64,000 nt of DNA from positions 171,360 through 235,359 of the forward strand of contig CALYMY010000061.1 in assembly GCA_944548615.1 (NCBI GenBank), read 5' to 3'. This document shows, piece by piece, positions 9,728-22,282 of this stretch (the first letter of the stretch is position 1; each line of letters begins with the position of its first letter). This DNA is from Micropterix aruncella (lineage: Eukaryota; Arthropoda; Insecta; Lepidoptera; Micropterigidae). A program made the translations under genes and the position numbers. The notes under the pieces are model-generated. The model ran no database searches. It was not told where the DNA came from and saw only the letters and a list, made by a program, of their open reading frames with translations.

Positions 9728-10311
9728 ATTGTCTCTTCTCGTTGATCAAAGGCACTGAAAATGAAAATGAAAAAGCACAGATTAAATAGTATTGAAAAGT
9801 AATTAAAGAAGAAGAAGAAGACGAGATAAAAAGCAGAAGCAATGAAATGAAAAGCGTTCTAAAACCCTATCTTTTGACACCTCGCTTGTGTGTATATGAT
9901 AAAATAAAGAATATAATATTTAATTTATTAAACGAAGCCGCGGGAAAAATACTAAAACTCCCTTGGCTCGGATCGCTACTATTGAAAACAAACATCGTAA
10001 AATCGATAAATAAACTTTCGCAAGTATGACGAGGGCTGAAGTTACCATAGAAACAGAAATCGTTAAATCGATAAATATTCTATTGCGAGTCGGGCCACCG
10101 CCTGAGCTCGTTACTATGGAAACAAAACCGTTAAATCGATAAATCAATATACCTATACAGATATTAAATCGTCTATAATTCCGTTAATATTACTCAGATT
10201 TGAAAATTAAAAGAAGCGTTAGATGCGCAAAGCAAAACTCTATTAGATAATAATAAACAGGGAGGACTATTGATGCCTTTTAGCGCAATAGCCCTCAAAC
10301 GTCGGAAGCCA
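9596..10311 (-). other. Single-copy segment, unit 3
   Basis: Consensus. X-box/ATCGAT modules 9975-10144; exon 9608-9754. Confidence 0.75.
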
Positions 10312-12182
10312 ATTTATTTCGAAAAATGTGATTTTTTCATAACAATTTCTATGTTCAAAATGAAAGTTTATATAAAAAAATTCAAAATGTCAAAATTTCG
10401 AAAATGCCATTTCGTAGAGATTTCAAAGGCCTTCGTTCTGTCCGAACACCGTAACGCGTTAGGTTTACTCTATCTCGATTTATTTCGAAAAATGTGATTT
10501 TTTCATAATAATTTCCAAGTTCAAAATGAAAGTTTATATAAAAATTTTCAAAATATCAAAATTTCAAAAATGCCATTTTGTAGAGCTTAAGCGGGGTGTC
10601 GATCTCGCCAAAGACCGCAACGCGGTAGGTTTACTCTATCTCGATTTATTTCGAAAAATGTGATTTTTTCATAACAATTTCTATGTTCAAAATGAAAGTT
10701 TATATAAAATTTTTCAGAATGTCAAAATTTCGAAAATGCCATTTTGTAGAGATTACCAAGGTCGTCGTTCTGTCCGAACGCCGTAACGCTATAGGTTTAC
10801 TCTATCACGATCTTTTTCGAAAAATGTGATTTTTTCATAACAATTTCTATGTTTAAAATGAAATTTTATATAAAATTTTTCAAAATGTCAAAATTTCGAA
10901 AATGCCATTTTGTAGAGATTACCAAGGCCGTCGTTCTGTCCGAACGCCGTAACGCTATAGGTTTACTCTATCACGATCTTTTTCGAAAAATGTGATTTTT
11001 TCATAATAATTTCTATGTTTAAAATGAAATTTTATATAAAATTTTTCAAAATGTCAAAATTTCAAAAATGCCATTTTGTAGAGCTTAAGCGGGGTGTCGA
11101 TCTAGCCAAAGACCGCAACGCGGTAGGTTTACTCTATCACGGTCTTTTTCGAAAAATGTCATTTATTCATAACAATTTCTATGTTCAAAATGAAAGTTTA
11201 TATAAAAAATTTCAAAATGTCAAAATTTCGAAAATGCCATTTCGTAGAGATTACCAAGGCCGTGGTTCTGTCCGAACGCCGTAACGCTATAGGTTTACTC
11301 TATCACGATCTTTTTCGAAAAATGTGATTTTTTCATTATAATTTCTATGTTTAAAATGAAATTTTATATAAAATTTTTCAAAATGTCAAAATTTCAAAAA
11401 TGCCATTTTGTAGAGCTTAAGCGGGGTGTCGATCTCGCCAAAGACCGCAACGCGGTAGGTTTACTCTATCTCGATTTATTTCGAAAAATGTGATTTTTTC
11501 ATAACAATTTCTATGTTCAAAATGAAAGTTTATATAAAAAATTTCAAAATGTCAAAATTTCGAAAATGCCATTTTGTAGAGATTACCAAGGCCGTCGTTC
11601 TGTCCGAACGCCGTAACCCTATAGGTTTACTCTATCACGATCTTTTTCGAAAAATGTGATTTTTTCATAACAATTTCTATGTTTAAAATGAAATTTTATA
11701 TAAAATTTTTCAAAATGTCAAAATTTCGAAAATGCCATTTTGTAGAGATTACCAAGGCCGTCGTTCTGTCCGAACGCCGTAACCCTATAGGTTTACTCTA
11801 TCACGATCTTTTTCGAAAAATATGATTTTTTCATAATAATTTCTATGTTTAAAATGAAATTTTATATAAAATTTTTCAAAAAGTCAAAATTTCAAAAATG
11901 CCATTTTGTAGAGCTTAAGCGGGGTGTCGATCTCGCCAAAGACCGCAACGCGGTAGGTTTACTCTATCTCGTTCTTTTGTGAAAAATGTGATTTTTTCAT
12001 AACAATTTCTATGTTCAAAATGAAAGTTTATATAAAAAATTTCAAAATGTCAAAATTTCGAAAATGCCATTTCGTAGAGATTTCAAAGGCCTTCGTTATG
12101 CCCAAACACCGTAACGCGTTTTATTTACTCTATCACGGTCTTTTTCGAAAAATGACATTTATTCATAACAATTTCTATGTTC
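10312..12182 (+). repeat. 166-bp array, unit 3
   Basis: Consensus order; A to G at 10717. Confidence 0.96.
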
Positions 12183-13625
12183 AGGAGTTCCCTCGTCGGG
12201 AGCCAACCCTGGGTGCAGCAGCCATGTCATGGTGGAACTTAGTAATTGCCATCATAATGGAATGCCTATACCAAATTTCACGTCTCTACGGTTGACCGTT
12301 GAGGAGTTCCCTCGTCGGGAGCCAACCCTGGGTGCAGCAGCCATGTCATGGTGGAACTTAGTAATTGCCATCATAATGGAATGCCTATACCAAATTTCAC
12401 GTCTCTACGGTTGACCGTTGAGGAGTTCCCTCGTCGGGAGCCAACCCTGGGTGCAGCAGCGATGTCATGGTGGAACTTAGAAATTGCCGTCATAATGGAA
12501 TGCCTATACCAAATTTCACGTCTCTACGGTTGACCGTTGAGGAGTTCCCTCGTCGGGAGCCAACCCTGGGTGCAGCAGCCATGTCATGGTGGAACTTAGT
12601 AATTGCCATCATAATGGAATGCCTATACCAAATTTCACGTCTCTACGGTTGACCGTTGAGGAGTTCCCTCGTCGGGAGCCAACCCTGGGTGCAGCAGCCA
12701 TGTCATGGTGGAACTTAGTAATTGCCATCATAATGGAATGCCTATACCAAATTTCACGTCTCTACGGTTGACCGTTGAGGAGTTCCCTCGTCGGGAGCCA
12801 ACCCTGGGTGCAGCAGCCATGTCATGGTGGAACTTAGTAATTGCCATCATAATGGAATGCCTATACCAAATTTCACGTCTCTACGGTTGACCGTTGAGGA
12901 GTTCCCTCGTCGGGAGCCAACCCTGGGTGCAGCAGCCATGTCATGGTGGAACTTAGTAATTGCCATCATAATGGAATGCCTATACCAAATTTCACGTCTC
13001 TACGGTTGACCGTTGAGGAGTTCCCTCGTCGGGAGCCAACCCTGGGTGCAGCAGCGATGTCATGGTGGAACTTAGAAATTGCCGTCATAATGGAATGCCT
13101 ATACCAAATTTCACGTCTCTACGGTTGACCGTTGAGGAGTTCCCTCGTCGGGAGCCAACCCTGGGTGCAGCAGCCATGTCATGGTGGAACTTAGTAATTG
13201 CCATCATAATGGAATGCCTATACCAAATTTCACGTCTCTACGGTTGACCGTTGAGGAGTTCCCTCGTCGGGAGCCAACCCTGGGTGCAGCAGCCATGTCA
13301 TGGTGGAACTTAGTAATTGCCATCATAATGGAATGCCTATACCAAATTTCACGTCTCTACGGTTGACCGTTGAGGAGTTCCCTCGTCGGGAGCCAACCCT
13401 GGGTGCAGCAGCCATGTCATGGTGGAACTTAGTAATTGCCATCATAATGGAATGCCTATACCAAATTTCACGTCTCTACGGTTGACCGTTGAGAAGTTCC
13501 CTCGTCGGGAGCCAACCCTGGGTGCAGCAGCCATGTCATGGTGGAACTTAGTAATTGCCATCATAATGGAATGCCTATACCAAATTTCACGTCTCTACGG
13601 TTGACCGTTGAGGAGTTCCCTCGTC
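12183..13625 (+). repeat. 119-bp array, unit 4: 12 copies
   Basis: Consensus monomer order; B copies start at 12421 and 13016, C at 13492. Confidence 0.96.
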
Positions 13626-13757
13626 CTTGTCACGTACCTCTTTCCGTAGGTTGTTTACTCCTTTTAATTCGTTTAACGCCTCGCGGGCAATATCTCTGGC
13701 TCTTTCCGGTATTTCTTCGAAATTCCGAAACGGCACTTCTATTTCTGTGGTCTCCAT
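13587..13757 (-). pseudogene. Captured exon copy, unit 4
   Basis: Intact; donor GT at 13636-13637. Confidence 0.43.
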
Positions 13758-14341
13758 ATTGTCTCTTCTCGTTGATCAAAGGCACTGAAAATGAAAATGA
13801 AAAAGCACAGATTAAATAGTATTGAAAAGTAATTAAAGAAGAAGAAGAAGACGAGATAAAAAGCAGAAGCAATGAAATGAAAAGCGTTCTAAAACCCTAT
13901 CTTTTGACACCTCGCTTGTGTGTATATGATAAAATAAAGAATATAATATTTAATTTATTAAACGAAGCCGCGGGAAAAATACTAAAACTCCCTTGGCTCG
14001 GATCGCTACTATTGAAAACAAACATCGTAAAATCGATAAATAAACTTTCGCAAGTATGACGAGGGCTGAAGTTACCATAGAAACAGAAATCGTTAAATCG
14101 ATAAATATTCTATTGCGAGTCGGGCCACCGCCTGAGCTCGTTACTATGGAAACAAAACCGTTAAATCGATAAATCAATATACCTATACAGATATTAAATC
14201 GTCTATAATTCCGTTAATATTACTCAGATTTGAAAATTAAAAGAAGCGTTAGATGCGCAAAGCAAAACTCTATTAGATAATAATAAACAGGGAGGACTAT
14301 TGATGCCTTTTAGCGCAATAGCCCTCAAACGTCGGAAGCCA
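13626..14341 (-). other. Single-copy segment, unit 4
   Basis: Consensus. X-box/ATCGAT modules 14005-14174; exon 13638-13784. Confidence 0.75.
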
Positions 14342-16212
14342 ATTTATTTCGAAAAATGTGATTTTTTCATAACAATTTCTATGTTCAAAATGAAAGTTTA
14401 TATAAAAAAATTCAAAATGTCAAAATTTCGAAAATGCCATTTCGTAGAGATTTCAAAGGCCTTCGTTCTGTCCGAACACCGTAACGCGTTAGGTTTACTC
14501 TATCTCGATTTATTTCGAAAAATGTGATTTTTTCATAATAATTTCCAAGTTCAAAATGAAAGTTTATATAAAAATTTTCAAAATATCAAAATTTCAAAAA
14601 TGCCATTTTGTAGAGCTTAAGCGGGGTGTCGATCTCGCCAAAGACCGCAACGCGGTAGGTTTACTCTATCTCGATTTATTTCGAAAAATGTGATTTTTTC
14701 ATAACAATTTCTATGTTCAAAATGAAAGTTTATATAAAATTTTTCAAAATGTCAAAATTTCGAAAATGCCATTTTGTAGAGATTACCAAGGTCGTCGTTC
14801 TGTCCGAACGCCGTAACGCTATAGGTTTACTCTATCACGATCTTTTTCGAAAAATGAGATTTTTTCATAACAATTTCTATGTTTAAAATGAAATTTTATA
14901 TAAAATTTTTCAAAATGTCAAAATTTCGAAAATGCCATTTTGTAGAGATTACCAAGGCCGTCGTTCTGTCCGAACGCCGTAACGCTATAGGTTTACTCTA
15001 TCACGATCTTTTTCGAAAAATGTGATTTTTTCATAATAATTTCTATGTTTAAAATGAAATTTTATATAAAATTTTTCAAAATGTCAAAATTTCAAAAATG
15101 CCATTTTGTAGAGCTTAAGCGGGGTGTCGATCTAGCCAAAGACCGCAACGCGGTAGGTTTACTCTATCACGGTCTTTTTCGAAAAATGTCATTTATTCAT
15201 AACAATTTCTATGTTCAAAATGAAAGTTTATATAAAAAATTTCAAAATGTCAAAATTTCGAAAATGCCATTTCGTAGAGATTACCAAGGCCGTGGTTCTG
15301 TCCGAACGCCGTAACGCTATAGGTTTACTCTATCACGATCTTTTTCGAAAAATGTGATTTTTTCATTATAATTTCTATGTTTAAAATGAAATTTTATATA
15401 AAATTTTTCAAAATGTCAAAATTTCAAAAATGCCATTTTGTAGAGCTTAAGCGGGGTGTCGATCTCGCCAAAGACCGCAACGCGGTAGGTTTACTCTATC
15501 TCGATTTATTTCGAAAAATGTGATTTTTTCATAACAATTTCTATGTTCAAAATGAAAGTTTATATAAAAAATTTCAAAATGTCAAAATTTCGAAAATGCC
15601 ATTTTGTAGAGATTACCAAGGCCGTCGTTCTGTCCGAACGCCGTAACCCTATAGGTTTACTCTATCACGATCTTTTTCGAAAAATGTGATTTTTTCATAA
15701 CAATTTCTATGTTTAAAATGAAATTTTATATAAAATTTTTCAAAATGTCAAAATTTCGAAAATGCCATTTTGTAGAGATTACCAAGGCCGTCGTTCTGTC
15801 CGAACGCCGTAACCCTATAGGTTTACTCTATCACGATCTTTTTCGAAAAATATGATTTTTTCATAATAATTTCTATGTTTAAAATGAAATTTTATATAAA
15901 ATTTTTCAAAAAGTCAAAATTTCAAAAATGCCATTTTGTAGAGCTTAAGCGGGGTGTCGATCTCGCCAAAGACCGCAACGCGGTAGGTTTACTCTATCTC
16001 GTTCTTTTGTGAAAAATGTGATTTTTTCATAACAATTTCTATGTTCAAAATGAAAGTTTATATAAAAAATTTCAAAATGTCAAAATTTCGAAAATGCCAT
16101 TTCGTAGAGATTTCAAAGGCCTTCGTTATGCCCAAACACCGTAACGCGTTTTATTTACTCTATCACGGTCTTTTTCGAAAAATGACATTTATTCATAACA
16201 ATTTCTATGTTC
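14342..16212 (+). repeat. 166-bp array, unit 4
   Basis: Consensus order; T to A at 14857 in the fourth monomer. Confidence 0.96.
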
Positions 16213-17655
16213 AGGAGTTCCCTCGTCGGGAGCCAACCCTGGGTGCAGCAGCCATGTCATGGTGGAACTTAGTAATTGCCATCATAATGGAATGCCTATA
16301 CCAAATTTCACGTCTCTACGGTTGACCGTTGAGGAGTTCCCTCGTCGGGAGCCAACCCTGGGTGCTGCAGCCATGTCATGGTGGAACTTAGTAATTGCCA
16401 TCATAATGGAATGCCTATACCAAATTTCACGTCTCTACGGTTGACCGTTGAGGAGTTCCCTCGTCGGGAGCCAACCCTGGGTGCAGCAGCGATGTCATGG
16501 TGGAACTTAGAAATTGCCGTCATAATGGAATGCCTATACCAAATTTCACGTCTCTACGGTTGACCGTTGAGGAGTTCCCTCGTCGGGAGCCAACCCTGGG
16601 TGCAGCAGCCATGTCATGGTGGAACTTAGTAATTGCCATCATAATGGAATGCCTATACCAAATTTCACGTCTCTACGGTTGACCGTTGAGGAGTTCCCTC
16701 GTCGGGAGCCAACCCTGGGTGCAGCAGCCATGTCATGGTGGAACTTAGTAATTGCCATCATAATGGAATGCCTATACCAAATTTCACGTCTCTACGGTTG
16801 ACCGTTGAGGAGTTCCCTCGTCGGGAGCCAACCCTGGGTGCAGCAGCCATGTCATGGTGGAACTTAGTAATTGCCATCATAATGGAATGCCTATACCAAA
16901 TTTCACGTCTCTACGGTTGACCGTTGAGGAGTTCCCTCGTCGGGAGCCAACCCTGGGTGCAGCAGCCATGTCATGGTGGAACTTAGTAATTGCCATCATA
17001 ATGGAATGCCTATACCAAATTTCACGTCTCTACGGTTGACCGTTGAGGAGTTCCCTCGTCGGGAGCCAACCCTGGGTGCAGCAGCGATGTCATGGTGGAA
17101 CTTAGAAATTGCCGTCATAATGGAATGCCTATACCAAATTTCACGTCTCTACGGTTGACCGTTGAGGAGTTCCCTCGTCGGGAGCCAACCCTGGGTGCAG
17201 CAGCCATGTCATGGTGGAACTTAGTAATTGCCATCATAATGGAATGCCTATACCAAATTTCACGTCTCTACGGTTGACCGTTGAGGAGTTCCCTCGTCGG
17301 GAGCCAACCCTGGGTGCAGCAGCCATGTCATGGTGGAACTTAGTAATTGCCATCATAATGGAATGCCTATACCAAATTTCACGTCTCTACGGTTGACCGT
17401 TGAGGAGTTCCCTCGTCGGGAGCCAACCCTGGGTGCAGCAGCCATGTCATGGTGGAACTTAGTAATTGCCATCATAATGGAATGCCTATACCAAATTTCA
17501 CGTCTCTACGGTTGACCGTTGAGAAGTTCCCTCGTCGGGAGCCAACCCTGGGTGCAGCAGCCATGTCATGGTGGAACTTAGTAATTGCCATCATAATGGA
17601 ATGCCTATACCAAATTTCACGTCTCTACGGTTGACCGTTGAGGAGTTCCCTCGTC
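16213..17655 (+). repeat. 119-bp array, unit 5: 12 copies
   Basis: Consensus order; the second copy carries A to T at 16366 (GTGCTGCAG, which creates a PstI-type palindrome). Confidence 0.96.
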
Positions 17656-17787
17656 CTTGTCACGTACCTCTTTCCGTAGGTTGTTTACTCCTTTTAATTC
17701 GTTTAACGCCTCGCGGGCAATATCTCTGGCTCTTTCCGGTATTTCTTCGAAATTCCGAAACGGCACTTCTATTTCTGTGGTCTCCAT
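17617..17787 (-). pseudogene. Captured exon copy, unit 5
   Basis: Intact; donor GT at 17666-17667. The upstream module 3 in this unit has lost its ATCGAT. Confidence 0.43.
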
Positions 17788-18371
17788 ATTGTCTCTTCTC
17801 GTTGATCAAAGGCACTGAAAATGAAAATGAAAAAGCACAGATTAAATAGTATTGAAAAGTAATTAAAGAAGAAGAAGAAGACGAGATAAAAAGCAGAAGC
17901 AATGAAATGAAAAGCGTTCTAAAACCCTATCTTTTGACACCTCGCTTGTGTGTATATGATAAAATAAAGAATATAATATTTAATTTATTAAACGAAGCCG
18001 CGGGAAAAATACTAAAACTCCCTTGGCTCGGATCGCTACTATTGAAAACAAACATCGTAAAATCGATAAATAAACTTTCGCAAGTATGACGAGGGCTGAA
18101 GTTACCATAGAAACAGAAATCGTTAAATCGATAAATATTCTATTGCGAGTCGGGCCACCGCCTGAGCTCGTTACTATGGAAACAAAACCGTTAAATCAAT
18201 AAATCAATATACCTATACAGATATTAAATCGTCTATAATTCCGTTAATATTACTCAGATTTGAAAATTAAAAGAAGCGTTAGATGCGCAAAGCAAAACTC
18301 TATTAGATAATAATAAACAGGGAGGACTATTGATGCCTTTTAGCGCAATAGCCCTCAAACGTCGGAAGCCA
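17656..18371 (-). other. Single-copy segment, unit 5
   Basis: Modules 18035-18204; the third ATCGAT is changed to ATCAAT by G to A at 18198. Exon 17668-17814. Confidence 0.75.
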
Positions 18372-20242
18372 ATTTATTTCGAAAAATGTGATTTTTTCAT
18401 AACAATTTCTATGTTCAAAATGAAAGTTTATATAAAAAAATTCAAAATGTCAAAATTTCGAAAATGCCATTTCGTAGAGATTTCAAAGGCCTTCGTTCTG
18501 TCCGAACACCGTAACGCGTTAGGTTTACTCTATCTCGATTTATTTCGAAAAATGTGATTTTTTCATAATAATTTCCAAGTTCAAAATGAAAGTTTATATA
18601 AAAATTTTCAAAATATCAAAATTTCAAAAATGCCATTTTGTAGAGCTTAAGCGGGGTGTCGATCTCGCCAAAGACCGCAACGCGGTAGGTTTACTCTATC
18701 TCGATTTATTTCGAAAAATGTGATTTTTTCATAACAATTTCTATGTTCAAAATGAAAGTTTATATAAAATTTTTCAAAATGTCAAAATTTCGAAAATGCC
18801 ATTTTGTAGAGATTACCAAGGTCGTCGTTCTGTCCGAACGCCGTAACGCTATAGGTTTACTCTATCACGATCTTTTTCGAAAAATGTGATTTTTTCATAA
18901 CAATTTCTATGTTTAAAATGAAATTTTATATAAAATTTTTCAAAATGTCAAAATTTCGAAAATGCCATTTTGTAGAGATTACCAAGGCCGTCGTTCTGTC
19001 CGAACGCCGTAACGCTATAGGTTTACTCTATCACGATCTTTTTCGAAAAATGTGATTTTTTCATAATAATTTCTATGTTTAAAATGAAATTTTATATAAA
19101 ATTTTTCAAAATGTCAAAATTTCAAAAATGCCATTTTGTAGAGCTTAAGCGGGGTGTCGATCTAGCCAAAGACCGCAACGCGGTAGGTTTACTCTATCAC
19201 GGTCTTTTTCGAAAAATGTCATTTATTCATAACAATTTCTATGTTCAAAATGAAAGTTTATATAAAAAATTTCAAAATGTCAAAATTTCGAAAATGCCAT
19301 TTCGTAGAGATTACCAAGGCCGTGGTTCTGTCCGAACGCCGTAACGCTATAGGTTTACTCTATCACGATCTTTTTCGAAAAATGTGATTTTTTCATTATA
19401 ATTTCTATGTTTAAAATGAAATTTTATATAAAATTTTTCAAAATGTCAAAATTTCAAAAATGCCATTTTGTAGAGCTTAAGCGGGGTGTCGATCTCGCCA
19501 AAGACTGCAACGCGGTAGGTTTACTCTATCTCGATTTATTTCGAAAAATGTGATTTTTTCATAACAATTTCTATGTTCAAAATGAAAGTTTATATAAAAA
19601 ATTTCAAAATGTCAAAATTTCGAAAATGCCATTTTGTAGAGATTACCAAGGCCGTCGTTCTGTCCGAACGCCGTAACCCTATAGGTTTACTCTATCACGA
19701 TCTTTTTCGAAAAATGTGATTTTTTCATAACAATTTCTATGTTTAAAATGAAATTTTATATAAAATTTTTCAAAATGTCAAAATTTCGAAAATGCCATTT
19801 TGTAGAGATTACCAAGGCCGTCGTTCTGTCCGAACGCCGTAACCCTATAGGTTTACTCTATCACGATCTTTTTCGAAAAATATGATTTTTTCATAATAAT
19901 TTCTATGTTTAAAATGAAATTTTATATAAAATTTTTCAAAAAGTCAAAATTTCAAAAATGCCATTTTGTAGAGCTTAAGCGGGGTGTCGATCTCGCCAAA
20001 GACCGCAACGCGGTAGGTTTACTCTATCTCGTTCTTTTGTGAAAAATGTGATTTTTTCATAACAATTTCTATGTTCAAAATGAAAGTTTATATAAAAAAT
20101 TTCAAAATGTCAAAATTTCGAAAATGCCATTTCGTAGAGATTTCAAAGGCCTTCGTTATGCCCAAACACCGTAACGCGTTTTATTTACTCTATCACGGTC
20201 TTTTTCGAAAAATGACATTTATTCATAACAATTTCTATGTTC
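18372..20242 (+). repeat. 166-bp array, unit 5
   Basis: Consensus order; C to T at 19506 breaks one hairpin stem of an X monomer. Confidence 0.96.
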
Positions 20243-21565
20243 AGGAGTTCCCTCGTCGGGAGCCAACCCTGGGTGCAGCAGCCATGTCATGGTGGAACTT
20301 AGTAATTGCCATCATAATGGAATGCCTATACCAAATTTCACGTCTCTACGGTTGACCGTTGAGGAGTTCCCTCGTCGGGAGCCAACCCTGGGTGCAGCAG
20401 CCATGTCATGGTGGAACTTAGTAATTGCCATCATAATGGAATGCCTATACCAAATTTCACGTCTCTACGGTTGACCGTTGAGGAGTTCCCTCGTCGGGAG
20501 CCAACCCTGGGTGCAGCAGCGATGTCATGGTGGAACTTAGAAATTGCCGTCATAATGGAATGCCTATACCAAATTTCACGTCTCTACGGTTGACCGTTGA
20601 GGAGTTCCCTCGTCGGGAGCCAACCCTGGGTGCAGCAGCCATGTCATGGTGGAACTTAGTAATTGCCATCATAATGGAATGCCTATACCAAATTTCACGT
20701 CTCTACGGTTGACCGTTGAGGAGTTCCCTCGTCGGGAGCCAACCCTGGGTGCAGCAGCCATGTCATGGTGGAACTTAGTAATTGCCATCATAATGGAATG
20801 CCTATACCAAATTTCACGTCTCTACGGTTGACCGTTGAGGAGTTCCCTCGTCGGGAGCCAACCCTGGGTGCAGCAGCCATGTCATGGTGGAACTTAGTAA
20901 TTGCCATCATAATGGAATGCCTATACCAAATTTCACGTCTCTACGGTTGACCGTTGAGGAGTTCCCTCGTCGGGAGCCAACCCTGGGTGCAGCAGCCATG
21001 TCATGGTGGAACTTAGTAATTGCCATCATAATGGAATGCCTATACCAAATTTCACGTCTCTACGGTTGACCGTTGAGGAGTTCCCTCGTCGGGAGCCAAC
21101 CCTGGGTGCAGCAGCCATGTCATGGTGGAACTTAGTAATTGCCATCATAATGGAATGCCTATACCAAATTTCACGTCTCTACGGTTGACGTTCAGGAGTT
21201 CCCTCGTCGGGAGCCAACCCTGGGTGCAGCAGCCATGTCATGGTGGAACTTAGTAATTGCCATCATAATGGAATGCCTATACCAAATTTCACGTCTCTAC
21301 GGTTGACCGTTGAGGAGTTCCCTCGTCGGGAGCCAACCCTGGGTGCAGCAGCCATGTCATGGTGGAACTTAGTAATTGCCATCATAATGGAATGCCTATA
21401 CCAAATTTCACGTCTCTACGGTTGACCGTTGAGAAGTTCCCTCGTCGGGAGCCAACCCTGGGTGCAGCAGCCATGTCATGGTGGAACTTAGTAATTGCCA
21501 TCATAATGGAATGCCTATACCAAATTTCACGTCTCTACGGTTGACCGTTGAGGAGTTCCCTCGTC
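20243..21565 (+). repeat. 119-bp array, unit 6: 11 copies
   Basis: Order A A B A A A A A A A C. The second B copy is gone and one monomer net is lost. The ninth copy, starting 21194, is preceded by gacgttcaggag instead of gaccgttgaggag. Its gttcaggag is the same string as the array's own left edge. Confidence 0.95.
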
Positions 21566-21697
21566 CTTGTCACGTACCTCTTTCCGTAGGTTGTTTACTC
21601 CTTTTAATTCGTTTAACGCCTCGCGGGCAATATCTCTGGCTCTTTCCGGTATTTCTTCGAAATTCCGAAACGGCACTTCTATTTCTGTGGTCTCCAT
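21527..21697 (-). pseudogene. Captured exon copy, unit 6
   Basis: Intact; the extra C of this unit lies about 140 bp upstream of the ATG. Confidence 0.43.
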
Positions 21698-22282
21698 ATT
21701 GTCTCTTCTCGTTGATCAAAGGCACTGAAAATGAAAATGAAAAAGCACAGATTAAATAGTATTGAAAAGTAATTAAAGAAGAAGAAGAAGACGAGATAAA
21801 AAGCAGAAGCAATGAAATGAAAAGCGTTCTAAAACCCCTATCTTTTGACACCTCGCTTGTGTGTATATGATAAAATAAAGAATATAATATTTAATTTATT
21901 AAACGAAGCCGCGGGAAAAATACTAAAACTCCCTTGGCTCGGATCGCTACTATTGAAAACAAACATCGTAAAATCGATAAATAAACTTTCGCAAGTATGA
22001 CGAGGGCTGAAGTTACCATAGAAACAGAAATCGTTAAATCGATAAATATTCTATTGCGAGTCGGGCCACCGCCTGAGCTCGTTACTATGGAAACAAAACC
22101 GTTAAATCGATAAATCAATATACCTATACAGATATTAAATCGTCTATAATTCCGTTAATATTACTCAGATTTGAAAATTAAAAGAAGCGTTAGATGCGCA
22201 AAGCAAAACTCTATTAGATAATAATAAACAGGGAGGACTATTGATGCCTTTTAGCGCAATAGCCCTCAAACGTCGGAAGCCA
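21566..22282 (-). other. Single-copy segment, unit 6 (717 bp)
   Basis: One extra C in 21835-21838, outside the exon and the modules. Modules 21946-22115; exon 21578-21724. Confidence 0.75.

Larger units (their letters stand above)
8153..12182 (+). repeat. Higher-order unit 3 (4,030 bp)
   Basis: One private substitution seen, A to G at 10717 in the third 166-bp monomer. Confidence 0.96.
12183..16212 (+). repeat. Higher-order unit 4 (4,030 bp)
   Basis: One private substitution seen, T to A at 14857 in a 166-bp monomer. Confidence 0.96.
16213..20242 (+). repeat. Higher-order unit 5 (4,030 bp)
   Basis: Three private substitutions seen: A to T at 16366 (second 119-bp monomer), G to A at 18198 (destroys the third ATCGAT site) and C to T at 19506 (166-bp array). 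Confidence 0.96.
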
